A stretch of 35,372 nt of DNA, from contig JADKFA010000027.1 of the NCBI GenBank assembly GCA_016717725.1, forward strand, positions 1-35,372. Reading direction: 5' to 3'. Shown in pieces: positions 19,200 through 29,580 of this stretch. The stretch is from Bacteroidota bacterium (GTDB lineage Bacteria > Bacteroidota > Bacteroidia > AKYH767-A > OLB10). Position 1 is the stretch's first letter. Every line of letters starts with the position of its first letter. The translations under genes were made by a program, and so were the position numbers. The notes beneath the pieces are model-generated. The model was not told the DNA's origin, searched no databases, and saw only the letters and a list, made by a program, of their open reading frames with translations.

Positions 19200-22100
19200 C
19201 TAAGGTGCTGTAAAATCGAATAAACTAGAAGGTGTCAGGAAAAGCAAAGGAGTTTTACTCCAAGTTTCAATCGAATTTCGATGTTTTACAACGATATAAT
19301 AATACTTTCCAGGCAATAAGGAACCAAAATAGAATAATCCAGTGCCCGCAGTGCTGATCACATCATTTACCACACCATGCGTTTGCAAAGAAGCAGAATC
19401 AACAAGTGAGACCGATATTGAATCGCATATCAATGGTAAGTTTATGGGATCAAGAACTGCAACCATACTATCGATGGCAGGAACATAAAATCCTTCAATG
19501 AATACTTTTAGATTGATATCTTGTTGGCAATAGGTGACCAGTGTATTTATGTTATAACCCGAATTGCATCCATCAACCGCTACCGTGAAATTTCCAGTTG
19601 AATGAATAGTAACAGTCTGCGTCGTTTCGCCATTACTCCATAAGTAACTACTACCTCCAGATGCAGTCAGTATTACTGAATCTCCATGACAAAATACGGT
19701 TGGGCCGTTAGCTGTCACAACAAAGCCGTTATAACTTGTAGTATCTGTACCAATGCAACCATTTGCATCGGTTGTGGTTACTGTATAGGTTCCATTAGTA
19801 ACATTTGATAATAACGCAGACGTTACTCCTGTATTCCATAGATAGGTATAAGGTGCTGTTCCTCCACCTGCTGAAACTGTAATTGTATTAGATCCCCCTG
19901 TACAAGATGTAAAAGGAGTAAATGAATTGCTGATTACAGTAAGTGGACTAACCGCAGCGGTTGCAATTGCAGTACAACCGTTAGCATCGGTTACAATAAC
20001 CGTGTAATTGCCAATGCCAAGATTATTATTAATTGCTGTTGTAATTCCATTACTCCACAAATACATGTACGGAGTTACACCTCCGCTTGCTGCTACTGTG
20101 AGAATACCGTCGGTAGAGTTTTCACATTGCACACTTGAATTGGTTACCACAGCAAATAAGTCTGGAGGATTAAGTATGATTGCAAAAGCGGTATCAATAC
20201 ATCCATGAGAATCTGTAACAGTAACGCTATAATTTCCAACAGGTAAATTCGTTTGGAAAGCTGAGGTAGAGCCATTACTCCAAAGGAAAGTATAAGGAGC
20301 AGTTCCGCCCGAAGCCGTTACCGATAATAATCCAATTTGAGATCCACAATCAATATACGTTCCAAATGCATATCCTATTAGTTCTTGTGGTTGTTGTACT
20401 TCTGCTGTACTCACTTTAGTACATCCACGGCTATCCGTTACCGTTACTTGATAAATGCCAGTGGCAAGTCCAGTGGCTTCTTGGTTTGTAGTACCATTAG
20501 ACCAAAGATAAGTGAATGGACTATTTCCACCTTGAGCTTCAGCATATACTACACCATTTGCGTCACCATAACAAGTGAGCATACTTCCGCTTGTGAAAAC
20601 AGTAATACTATCCGGTTCCGTAAGAGTAATGGTATCTATTGCCATACACAGATTTGTATCAAAAACCTGAACAACATAAACACCCGATAATAAACTTACT
20701 CTATTCATGAAAGCAACTGAATCGTTCCACAAGAAATGATAACCAGGTATTCCTCCAGAAATAGTAAGATTAATGTTACCATCATTACTTCCATGGCAAC
20801 TTACATTATATCCATTGTATGTTGATAAAACTGAATTAATAACAATTGCAGATGGTTCAGCGAGCGTAATAAAATCCACAGCAGAACATCCTGTCGAATC
20901 AGTAATAGTTACAGAGTAAGTTCCTGCCGTCAATCCAGATATAGATGAAGAAGTTGACCCTGTTGACCAATTCCAAGCCATTGCTCCAGTCCCTCCAGAC
21001 ATGGACGAATAAATACTACCGTCACTATCGTTCACACAACTGATATTAAATCCACCAGTATAAACAGATGGTGTTAAATCAATATTGATAGGTAATGGTT
21101 GCAACAATAATATATCATCAGTACCAGAACATCCGTTTGCATCAGTAACCATTACTGTATAAGTACCAGCAACAAGTGAAGAAAGGTTAGAAGATGTGCC
21201 ACCCGTATTCCATAAATAAGAATAGGGAGGAGTACCTCCAGCAGTTACAGATACGCTACCATCATTGCCACCCGCACAAGAAATATTATTTCCACCAACA
21301 TAAGATGGGGAAGCAATCACAGGAGAAACAAGAGTGGGTTGACTTACAATAAATGTATCTGCATCAATACAACCATTTGCATCAGTAACAATAACAATAG
21401 GAAGCCGCATTCAAGTTCGAAACAACATCGTTTAATGATCCGTTACTCCAGTTATAACTATATGGCGGTATTGTTCCGGATCCCAAAGCCTGTAATGAAG
21501 CATCACTTCCACCAAAACATAATACTTGAGTTAATTGAATGATATCCGCCTGAGGAAGTGAATTAACGAATACATTAATCACATTTGTGAAATTGGAACA
21601 ACCCGTTAACGTATCATAAGCAACTGCTGAATAACTTCCAGTAGAAGATGCCGAGAAACTATAACCGATTACTTGTATCGTAGTATTATAGTAATAAACG
21701 GGACTTCCATTAAAATACCATTTAAAAATTGTATTCGGTGAACCCGATGCATTCATAACTACAGATTCACCACTGCAAATTGTTGTTGATCCAATTGCAG
21801 AAATAGAACCTAAAGGAAGCGCATTGACAATTACATTCACTGGAGATGAAACAGAAAAACATCCATTAACGTCAGTTACAGTTACAATATAAGTGCCGTT
21901 AGTATCGATATTTGTTAGTGTTGAAGTGGTAGCTCCATTCGACCATAAATAGGTTCCAGTAGGCTGGGCTGTTAACGTAACATTTTCTCCTTGGCATAAA
22001 GTTGTAGAACTAGAAGCCGTAATAATAGCTGTGGGGTAAAAAGTAACTAGTGTAGGTATCGACGTTGCCGTACAACCAAGATTGTCTGTTGTGGTAACAG

Positions 22101-25100
22101 TATAATAACCTGCAGAAGATGCCAACATTGTTTGAGTGGTTGCTCCTGTACTCCACAAGTAGGATACAGCAAGAGTTGAAGATAACTCTGTGTTCTCATT
22201 TATGCATAAAGTGGTTCCGCCATTCGCAGTAATCACAGGTATTGCAGGCACCTGAACATTATAAGCGAGAGTATTTGTAAACTGAGAGCATCCTGTCAGA
22301 GTATCGATAGCCAACGCTGAATAAACTCCAGGTACGGTTGATGTATAACTATAGCCATAAACATTATAGCTTAGATAACAACTGCAACTTCCACTATACA
22401 GTGAATAGGTGATTGGTTGTCCGTTATAAAACCATTGAAATTTGCTATGCGGCGAACCACTTGCATTTATTGTAAAACCACTTCCAGCACAAACTAGCGT
22501 TGGACCTGCAGCGGTGATCGTTCCTGAAGGCAAAGCATTAACCAATACATTTACATAAGCGGTATCGCTACATCCAGTTCCCGTTTCAGTAACAATTACG
22601 CTTGCAGATATAGAATTAGTAATTTGAATTTGTTGTGATGTTGCACCGTTATGCCACTCATATCTCACTGCAGTATCAGGGTGTGCTGTTAATGTTAACG
22701 TATCTCCAAAACATAAAGTAGTCGGTCCATTTGCTGATATACTAGCAGATGGATGCACGTCAATGATAAGAGGGAGAGACCATGATGCACATCCAAATTG
22801 ATTAATTACCGTATCCACAATCACTGCTGATTGTGTGACCACAATTGAACTTGTTGTGCTTCCATTACTCCATAAATGTTGAATGCCTAGTGTTGATTGA
22901 AGTGTTACACTTCCACCGTTGCAAAAGGAAAGAGGTCCGTTAGGAGTAATTATTGGTACTGAAGGATTCGGATTTACGGTAACGTTCACTGGAAGAGAAT
23001 TCGCAATACATCCGTTTGAATCAACAATTGAAACAAAATAATTTCCACTTATCAGCGGTTGGATTGCCTGAGTTGTTTCTCCTGTCGACCATGAATATTG
23101 ATTCGAGATGTTAGCTGTAAGTACTGAAGGTTGATTATAACAATAGACGGAAGAACCTAATAGCTGAATTGAAGCCTGTGCAGAATCAAAAAGGAAAGTA
23201 GAAACAGATGTTGAATTAGTACATCCATTAGAACCGGTAACAGTAACCACATAATGACCAGTAGAATCAGTAGTAAAAGCTGGAATGGTTAATCCATTAC
23301 TCCAAGTGATATTATTAATTACATCAGAAGAGAGTGTAACGCTGCTTCCTGGACAAAATGTCAAAGGTCCATTAGCTGATATAACGGGTGCAACGGGTGG
23401 AGTGAGCGCATTAATTGTAATTGATGTTGAATCGATACATCCGAATGCATCAGTAACGGTTACAGTGTAAGATCCTCCGGAAGAAATAATCTGCTTCGAA
23501 GTAGTTGAACCTGCTGACCATTGATAAGAAGTGAATCCAGAAGAAGCGACGAGACTATCTATTGTACTTTGGCAATATGTGTTACTTGTTGAGATGGTTA
23601 CTTCTGGGTCATGAACAATTACATTAATTGGAAGAGATGCATTTGGACAATTAGTTGTATCGGTTACAACAACAGTATATGCTCCAGAAATAGTTGCAAC
23701 AAATGATGAACTGTTTCCCACAATAATATTATCTTTTAACCAAGTGTACGAATTATAACCTGAATTAGCCGACAATAAAACACTTCCGCCGATACAAAAT
23801 TCCAAAGAACCTGTAACACTAACCACTGGCATTGGAGTTGAAGAACAAGGGGACATTAGTAGGGTTGTTGTGAAATAATTTCCCCAATTATTGTCAGCAC
23901 CTTTCAATCTTACATTTATAGTATGAAGACCGGGGCTTAGCGTACCACTTAAAAGAACTGCTTGTGTTTCTTCCAATGCATGATTAAAATTTCCATTCAA
24001 TCCAATAACAATGGCGGGTGGATTATTATCAATCCTCACTTCTCCTTCCATAACTTTAATATTCCGAACAGAAAGTGGGGTTTCAATTACAATAGAAGTT
24101 TTAAAACTTCGACTCCAACTTCCACCAACATCTCTGAATCGAACGTTCAGTATGTGTAAACCAGGAGTAGGGACGATTAATCCGCTAGTCAATGCTTCTT
24201 CAATTGCATCCGAGTAATTGCCATCGAATGCCAATAAATTAATTGCAGAAAGCGTATCTAAATCCCAGTATAACTGAGCCGAAGTAATCTGAATATTTCT
24301 GTAAGAAAGTGGATTTTCAACACTGATGATACTTTTAAAAATAGGTCCCCATCCATTTGCTGAATCACGAACTTGAACATTGATAACATGGAGTCCGGTC
24401 GAACTTAAATTTTGAGATTGTATGGCATATTCAAAAACATCATTGAAGTTGCCATCTACAGCAAGTAAATTTCCAATGGCTGGAGGAACATCATTATCAA
24501 GCCAAACTCTTCCTTCTGTAATCTTTTGAGAAGAGGTATTTGTCAATTCATCATCAAACTTTATTACTGTTGAAAATAATGGACCATAATTTCCATTCCC
24601 CGCAGCATCTAACAACTGAACGTTTAATCGATGCAAACCGTTATTGGTAAATGATGAAACTACAGAAGAATTAATAAAATCATTAAATGCGTTTCCAGCG
24701 TTTCCATTGAAAATTACAAGTCCTGTAGATTGACCTGGATTATTATCCCAATAAATACGTCCGAGTGCTGCAGAAATCGTTCTTTGATTAACGAGAAGGT
24801 CTTCAAAATTCACAACTGTTGTGTAAGGAGGACTATAACTTCCATCCACACCCATTACTTGTACATTCAATTTATGCAAGCCAGGAGAAGAAAAAGAAGA
24901 AAGTGATGATGAATTAATAAAAGTATTCAGTGCATTTGATGCATTACCATTAAAAATAATGAGTGGTTGAGCGAATGAAATATTACTATCCCAATAAGCT
25001 CTTGCTAAAATACAGCCAACATTTCTAGAAGAAAGTGTATTCTCAACAACCAATGATGTTTTAAAACAGGACCCCAGTTATTCAGGGAGTCTCGCAATCT

Positions 25101-25328
25101 AATATTTACCGAATGCAAACCTGGCGATAAGGTTGAGGACATAGTATGCACTACAGACCGAAACGAACTGTCTAGACCTGGATTAAAGGTGAGTGCAATT
25201 CCATTACCTAGCCCGGGATCTGAATCAAAAAACAATTCTGCAGCAGTTAACTTACCACGACCACTTTGAGCCATAGCAGACATCACTGAAAACAGCAATA
25301 ACGCAATTATGGGAATACAACGCTTCAT
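19200..25328 (-). CDS. Giant cell-surface protein with N-terminal repeats, Ig-like and SprB repeats, two frameshifts
   Basis: About 2,040 residues; probable surface adhesin-like protein of unknown role. Signal peptide MKRCIPIIALLLFSVMSAMA. Then about six 72-residue repeats (WDxDP, LLxFDGNFNDA, PGLHxLNVRxRD, RN) to about residue 450. Then about eleven Ig/PKD-like repeats (ISANGPLTFCPGSSVTL, YxWSNGATT, YxVTVTDxxGC) to about 1,290, then about nine SprB repeats (CxGGNDGS, GGTAPYTYLWSNG, TVTDANGC) to about 1,850. The terminal domain reads IEGFYVPAIDSM, YYYIVVKHRNSIETWSKTP. Two indels split it. At about 25063 an A run needs one more base (VLKTSLVVENTL). At about 21400 two bases (AT) are missing within a SprB repeat (NAASYIVIVTDANGC). 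It ends FDFTAP with no T9SS sorting domain, although this terminal domain usually continues further in relatives. The upstream beta-helix gene is 27 bases away. Confidence 0.85.
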
Positions 25329-25355
25329 ACAATCTTAGTTAGGATGTATGCTAGC

Positions 25356-26594
25356 TTATTTATCAAAACCTAAAGCCTTCACATTAATAGTACCGTTCAC
25401 CAGCACCCTTCGTGGAGCGGTAACTAAAATCACTCTTGCCCAATCATTCGCTGTAATAGGAAAGAAATTATCCAGCGTGAATGAGCCGCCATAACATCCT
25501 ACATCATTTCGTGTTAGGTCAATATCGGCATAAGCTGAATCGGGAGTTCCTCCATTAATTGTATTTGACGAAGGATTTGTATTTAAACCTTCAGCATTTA
25601 TAGTTGTATTAATTGCAGTAATATTGGTTCCATCATTAGTAAAACCATACAAAGTAGCGCTTGTAAAATAATTATAATGAATTGATGCAGTTCCGATACC
25701 CATTTGAATAGCATAGGAACCAATACCAACGAATAAATTATTCAACATATCTACCCGACTATTCGTATTACCATTAAAATAAATTCCTGTAGCATAATAA
25801 GCACCTGATTTGAATACAGTATTATTCACTATGGTATTCACACCTAAATTTGAATTTTTTGCAATTGGCATATTTATACCTACACCATATCCATTTACTG
25901 GATATGTTAGCGTAATGAAATTGTTTTGTATTGAGCAAAACTGAGAAGTGGAATTCCAGTAAATTCCACTGTAAGAACTTGCCGTATAATTACTCACTTT
26001 ATTACCAATCACGAGAACGGTATCATTTGGATTATTTACAGAAGCATCCGTATTAATCGCTATGGCAGCTCTACAAATATTTCCTAAGGCTTTTCCAAAT
26101 CTAAAAGTTAGCCCAGATTGAATATGACAACTTGCAACAGTAACATCATAATTATCATGATTAATTGAAATTGCTCCATCGGATAAAGAATCATTCAAAA
26201 GATTAATAATACTTCTAGATCCTACAGGAGATGCGATGCTAGAGACAATATTTCCTGTAAGAAATTTCATTCCAATGATCGTAACACTTATTCCAGCAGT
26301 TGAAGGTGAAATATTAATTACTGGGGCATCCACTGTATAATAGGCACCTTCATTGGCTGATAATATCTGAATGCTTTTTGTTATTCTGATATTAGTATCA
26401 GCAAAAGATGCACCTCCAGGTTGTGGATATACAATAATACGGTCGTTGGGAGCTGCAGCTGCAAGAGCGGCATTGATACTGGAATAAGCTCCTCCTGCTC
26501 CACCAGCTGCAACAACGAGATCGGTTGCGTTTATCATACTTGGGAATGCAAGAGTCATCATAAAAAAAGACAAGCAATACTTTAACTTTTTCAT
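25356..26594 (-). CDS. Secreted right-handed beta-helix protein
   Basis: Predicted exported protein of 412 residues. Signal peptide MKKLKYCLSFFMMTLAFPSM. The opening GGAGGAYSSINAALAAAAPNDRIIVYPQ is the usual start of pectate-lyase-like beta-helix proteins, and repeated short N/G-rich turns with I/V strands follow (NTIVNNTVFKSG, DMLNNLFVGIG, IQNNFITLTY). No catalytic lyase motif is obvious, so enzyme activity should not be assumed. It ends VNGTINVKALGFDK with no PNP-type sorting domain. It lies 27 bases upstream of the giant SprB-repeat gene, so the two are probably one operon. Confidence 0.85.
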   Translation of the reverse strand: MKKLKYCLSFFMMTLAFPSMINATDLVVAAGGAGGAYSSINAALAAAAPNDRIIVYPQPGGASFADTNIRITKSIQILSANEGAYYTVDAPVINISPSTAGISVTIIGMKFLTGNIVSSIASPVGSRSIINLLNDSLSDGAISINHDNYDVTVASCHIQSGLTFRFGKALGNICRAAIAINTDASVNNPNDTVLVIGNKVSNYTASSYSGIYWNSTSQFCSIQNNFITLTYPVNGYGVGINMPIAKNSNLGVNTIVNNTVFKSGAYYATGIYFNGNTNSRVDMLNNLFVGIGSYAIQMGIGTASIHYNYFTSATLYGFTNDGTNITAINTTINAEGLNTNPSSNTINGGTPDSAYADIDLTRNDVGCYGGSFTLDNFFPITANDWARVILVTAPRRVLVNGTINVKALGFDK

Positions 26595-26940
26595 ATAATA
26601 TTTGTAATTATTTGTAGATTTTTCAGATGAAGCAATTTAAAAAATATTTCTTTTCTATGACATTAAATTGGTGAACGATAAATTTTAATTAGTAAACATT
26701 TAATATTCTGTGGTCAAAATGAAAAACGATTTCACTACAGCCCCTAAAAACGAAATGCAGTTTAGTCAACTAATAATGGAATTCTAATAATTTGAAATTT
26801 AAGTAAACTCTATATGTTGATATTCCAAAGTATTGAGAGCTTATTTGACTGACTCAAGGATAATTTAAGAAGAAAAAACAGTAAATAAAGCATCAATTTT
26901 TCAATCAACTGTTTGTACATTAGCAAAAAAAACCTTTATT
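26595..26940. other. 346-base gap between divergent secreted-protein genes
   Basis: Separates the minus-strand beta-helix/giant operon from the plus-strand SBBP gene, so both promoters must be here. The DNA is very AT-rich. I find no exact TAnnTTTG box; TACATTAG (26916-26923, plus) is a one-mismatch candidate for the SBBP gene, without a well-placed TTG. No gene, RNA or repeat is supported. Confidence 0.5.
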
Positions 26941-28953
26941 ATGAGAACATTCCTACTTATTTTGACAGCAATCTTAATTACCATGAATTCGTTTTCCCAA
27001 GCTCCAAGTTGGTTATGGGTAAAAAGTTTTGGATCATCCAACACCGAAATCGCTTACGCAATAACAACAGATGCATCAGGTAATATTTATTCCACAGGAA
27101 ATTTTGATGGGACAGTTGATTTTGATCCAGGAGCTGGAGTATATAATTTAACTTCAACATTAGGAATGTCTGCATTTATTGTAAAGTTGGATGCTTATGG
27201 TAATTTTATTTGGGCAAGAGTATATAATGGTATAGGCTCTGCACAAGGATCATCAATAATTGTCGATGGATCCGGCAATGTATATTCTACAGGAATATTT
27301 TATGCAACCATTGATTTTGATCCAGGACCTGGAGTATATAATTTATCAGCAGTCACGAATCCCGATGTTTATATTTCCAAGTTAGATGCTTCTGGAAATT
27401 TCCTTTGGGCAAAAGCATTGTTAGGGACTAGCATCAATGGAAATCCCCCTCTATTAACTATGGTAATTGATGAAATATCTGGGTCAGCTTATACCACTGG
27501 TCTTTTTGAAGGAACAGTTGATTTTGACCCTAGTGTAGCAGGTACATTCAATATAACTTCAAATGGCGGTTCCGATGTTTTTGTTTTGAAGTTAGATGTA
27601 GCAGGCAATTTTTTATGGGCTAAATCAATGGGAGGCACTTTAGATGATAGCCCAAATGGAATTGCACTTGATCCAATAGGTAACATTTATTGTGCAGGTA
27701 GATTTGAAGGAACTGCAGATTTTGATCCAGGTTTTGGGGTATTCAATTTAACTTCTTCAGGATCCATAGATATTTTCATAGCCAAATTAAGTTCTTCAGG
27801 AAATTTTATTTGGGGGAAACGAATTGGGGGAACCAGTTTAGATATTAGTTATTCGATGGTTTCAGACTATCTGGGTAATGTTTATACCACAGGAGATTTT
27901 GGCGGCACCTCTGACTTTGATCCAGGATCAGGTACATTTAATATTACGGCAGTTGGTAGTGACGATTATTTTGTAAGCAAAATAGACAGTGCAGGAAACT
28001 TAGTTTGGGCAAAAGCATTTGGTGGTATGGGTATTCCTGTAAGTCATGCTCTTGTTGTTGATTCAAATCAGAATGTTTACACTACAGGCTATTTTGCTGG
28101 AACTTCAGATTTTGATCCGGGATCTGGAGTTTACAGTTTAACACCAGTAGGAAGTTTTGATATTTTTGTTTGCAAACAAGATCCATTAGGAAACCTAGAT
28201 TGGGTTAAAACTGCAGGCGGTTCTGATGTTGATAACAATTTTGCAGTTGCTTTTAATCCGAGTCAAAATGGTTCTGTTTATGTTGCTGGCGACTTCAGTG
28301 GATCGAATTGCTATTTTGGCCCCTTTAACCCAAACAATATAGGAGATCGAGATGCATACATCGCTAAACTGGGAACATGTTCTGCACATTTCACAATCTA
28401 TCCAGACACCATTCCACAAATGTGGATTGGCGTAAATCAAGCAGAAGGGGTACCGCCACTTACTTACTCGTGGAGTTGGGGAGATGGTAGTGCCAATTCA
28501 AGTGGACCTGCACCATCACACACTTATGCAACTGCAGGTTTTTATAATATATGCCTAACTATTACTGATGCTACTGGTTGTACATCTACATATTGTGATA
28601 ATTCAACTTATTTATTTAAAGGCAACAGTAGTTCTGCGATAGTTACAATAAATTTTATGTCTCCTACAGTAGGAATAAACGAAACTTCAGAGAATGAAGA
28701 CTTAATTTTCATTGCACCAAATCCTACGAATACCTATTTTACTATTTCGGGTATGGAAGAAAATGCAACCTTAAGTATAATAAACGTTCTTGGAGAAAAT
28801 CAAACATTCTGTTGCAACAATTCAACTGATTCAGGAATATCTCAAAACCAGAAGCAAATAAAAATAGAAGTTACCGATTGGAGAGCCGGACTTTATATGA
28901 TCAGAGTAATTACTAAAAATGGAATCATTGCTAAAAAAGTAATTGTATATTGA
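26941..28953 (+). CDS. T9SS-secreted seven-repeat SBBP protein with PKD domain
   Basis: Intact 670-residue secreted or surface protein, function unknown. Signal peptide MRTFLLILTAILITMNSFSQ. Seven SBBP repeats of about 58 residues at about 25-480 (NIYSTGNFDGTVDFDPG, then FIVKLDAYGNFIW, and so on); the seventh is degenerate (GPFNPNNIGDRDAYIAKL). A PKD-like domain follows at about 485-550 (YSWSWGDGS, HTYATAGFYNICLTITDATG). A T9SS type A sorting domain ends the protein (IAPNPTNTYFTISG, INVLGE, WRAGLYMIRV, KKVIVY). It is a close relative of the broken gene at 166-1875 and shows what that gene looks like when in frame. Seven repeats suggest one closed seven-bladed propeller. Confidence 0.9.
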   Translation: MRTFLLILTAILITMNSFSQAPSWLWVKSFGSSNTEIAYAITTDASGNIYSTGNFDGTVDFDPGAGVYNLTSTLGMSAFIVKLDAYGNFIWARVYNGIGSAQGSSIIVDGSGNVYSTGIFYATIDFDPGPGVYNLSAVTNPDVYISKLDASGNFLWAKALLGTSINGNPPLLTMVIDEISGSAYTTGLFEGTVDFDPSVAGTFNITSNGGSDVFVLKLDVAGNFLWAKSMGGTLDDSPNGIALDPIGNIYCAGRFEGTADFDPGFGVFNLTSSGSIDIFIAKLSSSGNFIWGKRIGGTSLDISYSMVSDYLGNVYTTGDFGGTSDFDPGSGTFNITAVGSDDYFVSKIDSAGNLVWAKAFGGMGIPVSHALVVDSNQNVYTTGYFAGTSDFDPGSGVYSLTPVGSFDIFVCKQDPLGNLDWVKTAGGSDVDNNFAVAFNPSQNGSVYVAGDFSGSNCYFGPFNPNNIGDRDAYIAKLGTCSAHFTIYPDTIPQMWIGVNQAEGVPPLTYSWSWGDGSANSSGPAPSHTYATAGFYNICLTITDATGCTSTYCDNSTYLFKGNSSSAIVTINFMSPTVGINETSENEDLIFIAPNPTNTYFTISGMEENATLSIINVLGENQTFCCNNSTDSGISQNQKQIKIEVTDWRAGLYMIRVITKNGIIAKKVIVY

Positions 28954-29189
28954 TAACTCTAAATAGATTTCGGGATTCAATTTACCACTCATGTTTTGCC
29001 AAAATCAAGAATGATATTCATTTGAAAAATTTAACTTTAAAATTCGACTAACCTAATTATTCTAGTTGCTGCCTGAGGCTCTCGAGGGCAGATTTGACAG
29101 TGCGAGAAACAGTGCAAGTGCGAGGATTTCCTTTGTGACAAAATGCTGCCTGAGGTTCTCGAAGGCAGAGTTAACAGTGCAAGAAACAG

Positions 29190-29207
29190 TCCCGATAGCT
29201 ATAGGGA
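29190..29207. repeat. 18-bp palindrome, copy 2 (one mismatch)
   Basis: tcccgatagctat followed by aggga; one base (29203) differs from the perfect palindrome at 15395-15412. It lies inside the second unit of the tandem repeat. Confidence 0.8.
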
Positions 29208-29281
29208 GAGTGTGAGGATTTCTTTTGTTGCAGAATGCTGCCTGAGGCTCTAGAGGGCAGAGTTAACAGTGCGAGAAACAG

Positions 29282-29299
29282 TCCCGATAGCTATCGGGA
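29282..29299. repeat. 18-bp palindrome, copy 3 (perfect)
   Basis: Identical to the copy at 15395-15412; lies inside the third unit of the tandem repeat. Confidence 0.85.
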
Positions 29300-29580
29300 G
29301 AGTGCGAGGATTTCCTTTGTGACAAAATGCTGCCTGAGGCTCTCGAAGGCAGAGTCCGGTACAAGAATTTAGCTTTAAAATGAAAAATATTTGTAAATCT
29401 CACCTCTTTTCCTGTGCAAAAAGCAGTATAATTCCACATTATTTAGTCGCTAATTTTACTTAAATTTGAGTTTAAGTTCAAGAATTATAAGTATGAAAAG
29501 CTAAGTTGAACAAAATCCCATCATTCCAATTTTATACAGATCAGTCTAATCATTGGTATTAATTTCATAAATAAAATCTC

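Larger units (their letters stand above)
29067..29354. repeat. Intergenic tandem repeat, three units of 77-92 bp plus a partial unit
   Basis: Units start with tgctgcctgaggctctcg at 29067, 29144, 29236 and 29328 (the last partial, 27 bp). Each begins with a small hairpin (ctgcc ... ggcag) and ends gcgaggatttcctttgtg. The second and third units carry the palindrome cccgatagctatcggg (29190-29207 with one mismatch, 29282-29299) where the first has only a few bases. The rest of the 627-base gap 28954-29580 shows no gene. Confidence 0.9.

Noticed and set aside
25356..26594. Pectate lyase
   Set aside because: Beta-helix repeats are clear but no lyase catalytic Arg/Asp motif could be identified, so only the fold is claimed.
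29067..29354. CRISPR-like array in the intergenic repeats
   Set aside because: Units are head-to-tail copies of 77-92 bp without variable spacers, there are only three, and no cas gene is near.
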